Shown one piece after another: positions 63,923 through 64,000 of a DNA stretch of 64,000 nucleotides. The notes beneath the pieces were generated by a model that saw only the letters and a list, made by a program, of their open reading frames with translations, searched no databases and was not told where the DNA came from. Origin of the DNA: Paenibacillus daejeonensis DSM 15491 (GTDB taxonomy: Bacteria > Bacillota > Bacilli > Paenibacillales > Paenibacillaceae); the NCBI RefSeq assembly GCF_000378385.1, contig NZ_KB899679.1, positions 17,616 to 81,615 of the forward strand, written 5' to 3'. Numbering within the stretch: position 1 is the stretch's first letter; each line of letters begins with the position of its first letter. The position numbers and the translations under genes were made by a program.

Positions 63923-64000
63923 TCTATCATGGAGAGTTTGATCCTGGCTCAGGACGAACGCTGGCGGCGTGCCTAATACATGCAAGTCGAGCGGAGTTGA
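63923..64000 (+). rRNA. rrs: 16S ribosomal RNA, 5' end (partial)
   Basis: Contains GGAGAGTTTGATCCTGGCTC from 63931 and AGGACGAACGCTGGCGGCGT, the universal start of bacterial 16S, and then the Firmicute-like GCCTAATACATGCAAGTCGA. The mature 5' end is estimated a few bases before GGAGAG. The gene runs out of the window. Confidence 0.97.

Overview
The window is a chromosomal stretch from a spore-forming Firmicute, most likely Paenibacillaceae. It carries sporulation genes (sspF end, spoVG, fin, spoVT, yabP, yabQ, spoIIE). Its backbone follows the Bacillus subtilis order sspF-ispE-purR-yabJ-spoVG-glmU-ctc-pth-fin-mfd-spoVT-yabM-yabN-yabO-yabP-yabQ-divIC-yabR-spoIIE-yabS-yabT-tilS-hpt-ftsH-coaX-hslO-yacD-cysK-pabBAC-folPBK-yazB-dusB-lysS-rrn. 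Base composition is moderately GC-rich, and most genes have strong Shine-Dalgarno sequences, which fixed several starts.

Layout. 1-6.8 kb: isoprenoid, purine-regulator, cell-wall precursor, L25/Ctc and peptidyl-tRNA hydrolase genes; prs, expected between glmU and ctc, is absent and a folded intergenic element sits there. 6.9-11.6 kb: mfd and a parvulin lipoprotein. 11.7-26.5 kb: an accessory insertion relative to B. subtilis. It holds a VOC protein, a glycan locus (membrane AraC regulator and DUF4838 protein divergent from an LplB/YtcP-type importer, a binding lipoprotein and a LamG protein, with a cre-like site at the promoter), and urtABCDE for urea uptake behind a promoter with an exact GlnR/TnrA-type site. 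26.8-37 kb: spoVT to spoIIE, the latter behind a promoter with a 21-bp spacer as in Spo0A-activated promoters. 37.4-39.5 kb: a CotH-type protein on the minus strand. 39.6-45.5 kb: yabS, yabT, tilS, hpt, ftsH. 45.7-53 kb: nadABC (inserted relative to B. subtilis), coaX, hslO, yacD-like, cysK. 53.4-59.5 kb: the p-aminobenzoate/folate operon ending in dusB. 59.8-64 kb: greA, lysS, a secreted protein and the start of a 16S rRNA gene with its promoter and leader.

No transposase, prophage, CRISPR or tRNA gene was seen. The least explained parts are between genes. A fold-back element of about 170-205 bp occurs three times (3014, 37007, 53014). Two unrelated short-repeat arrays (31.8 kb and 62.0 kb) have the same plan: degenerate units about 50 bp apart, with the second half of the array inverted relative to the first. 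A nested hairpin element lies between glmU and ctc. These are the best candidates for something undescribed; their function cannot be decided from one window.
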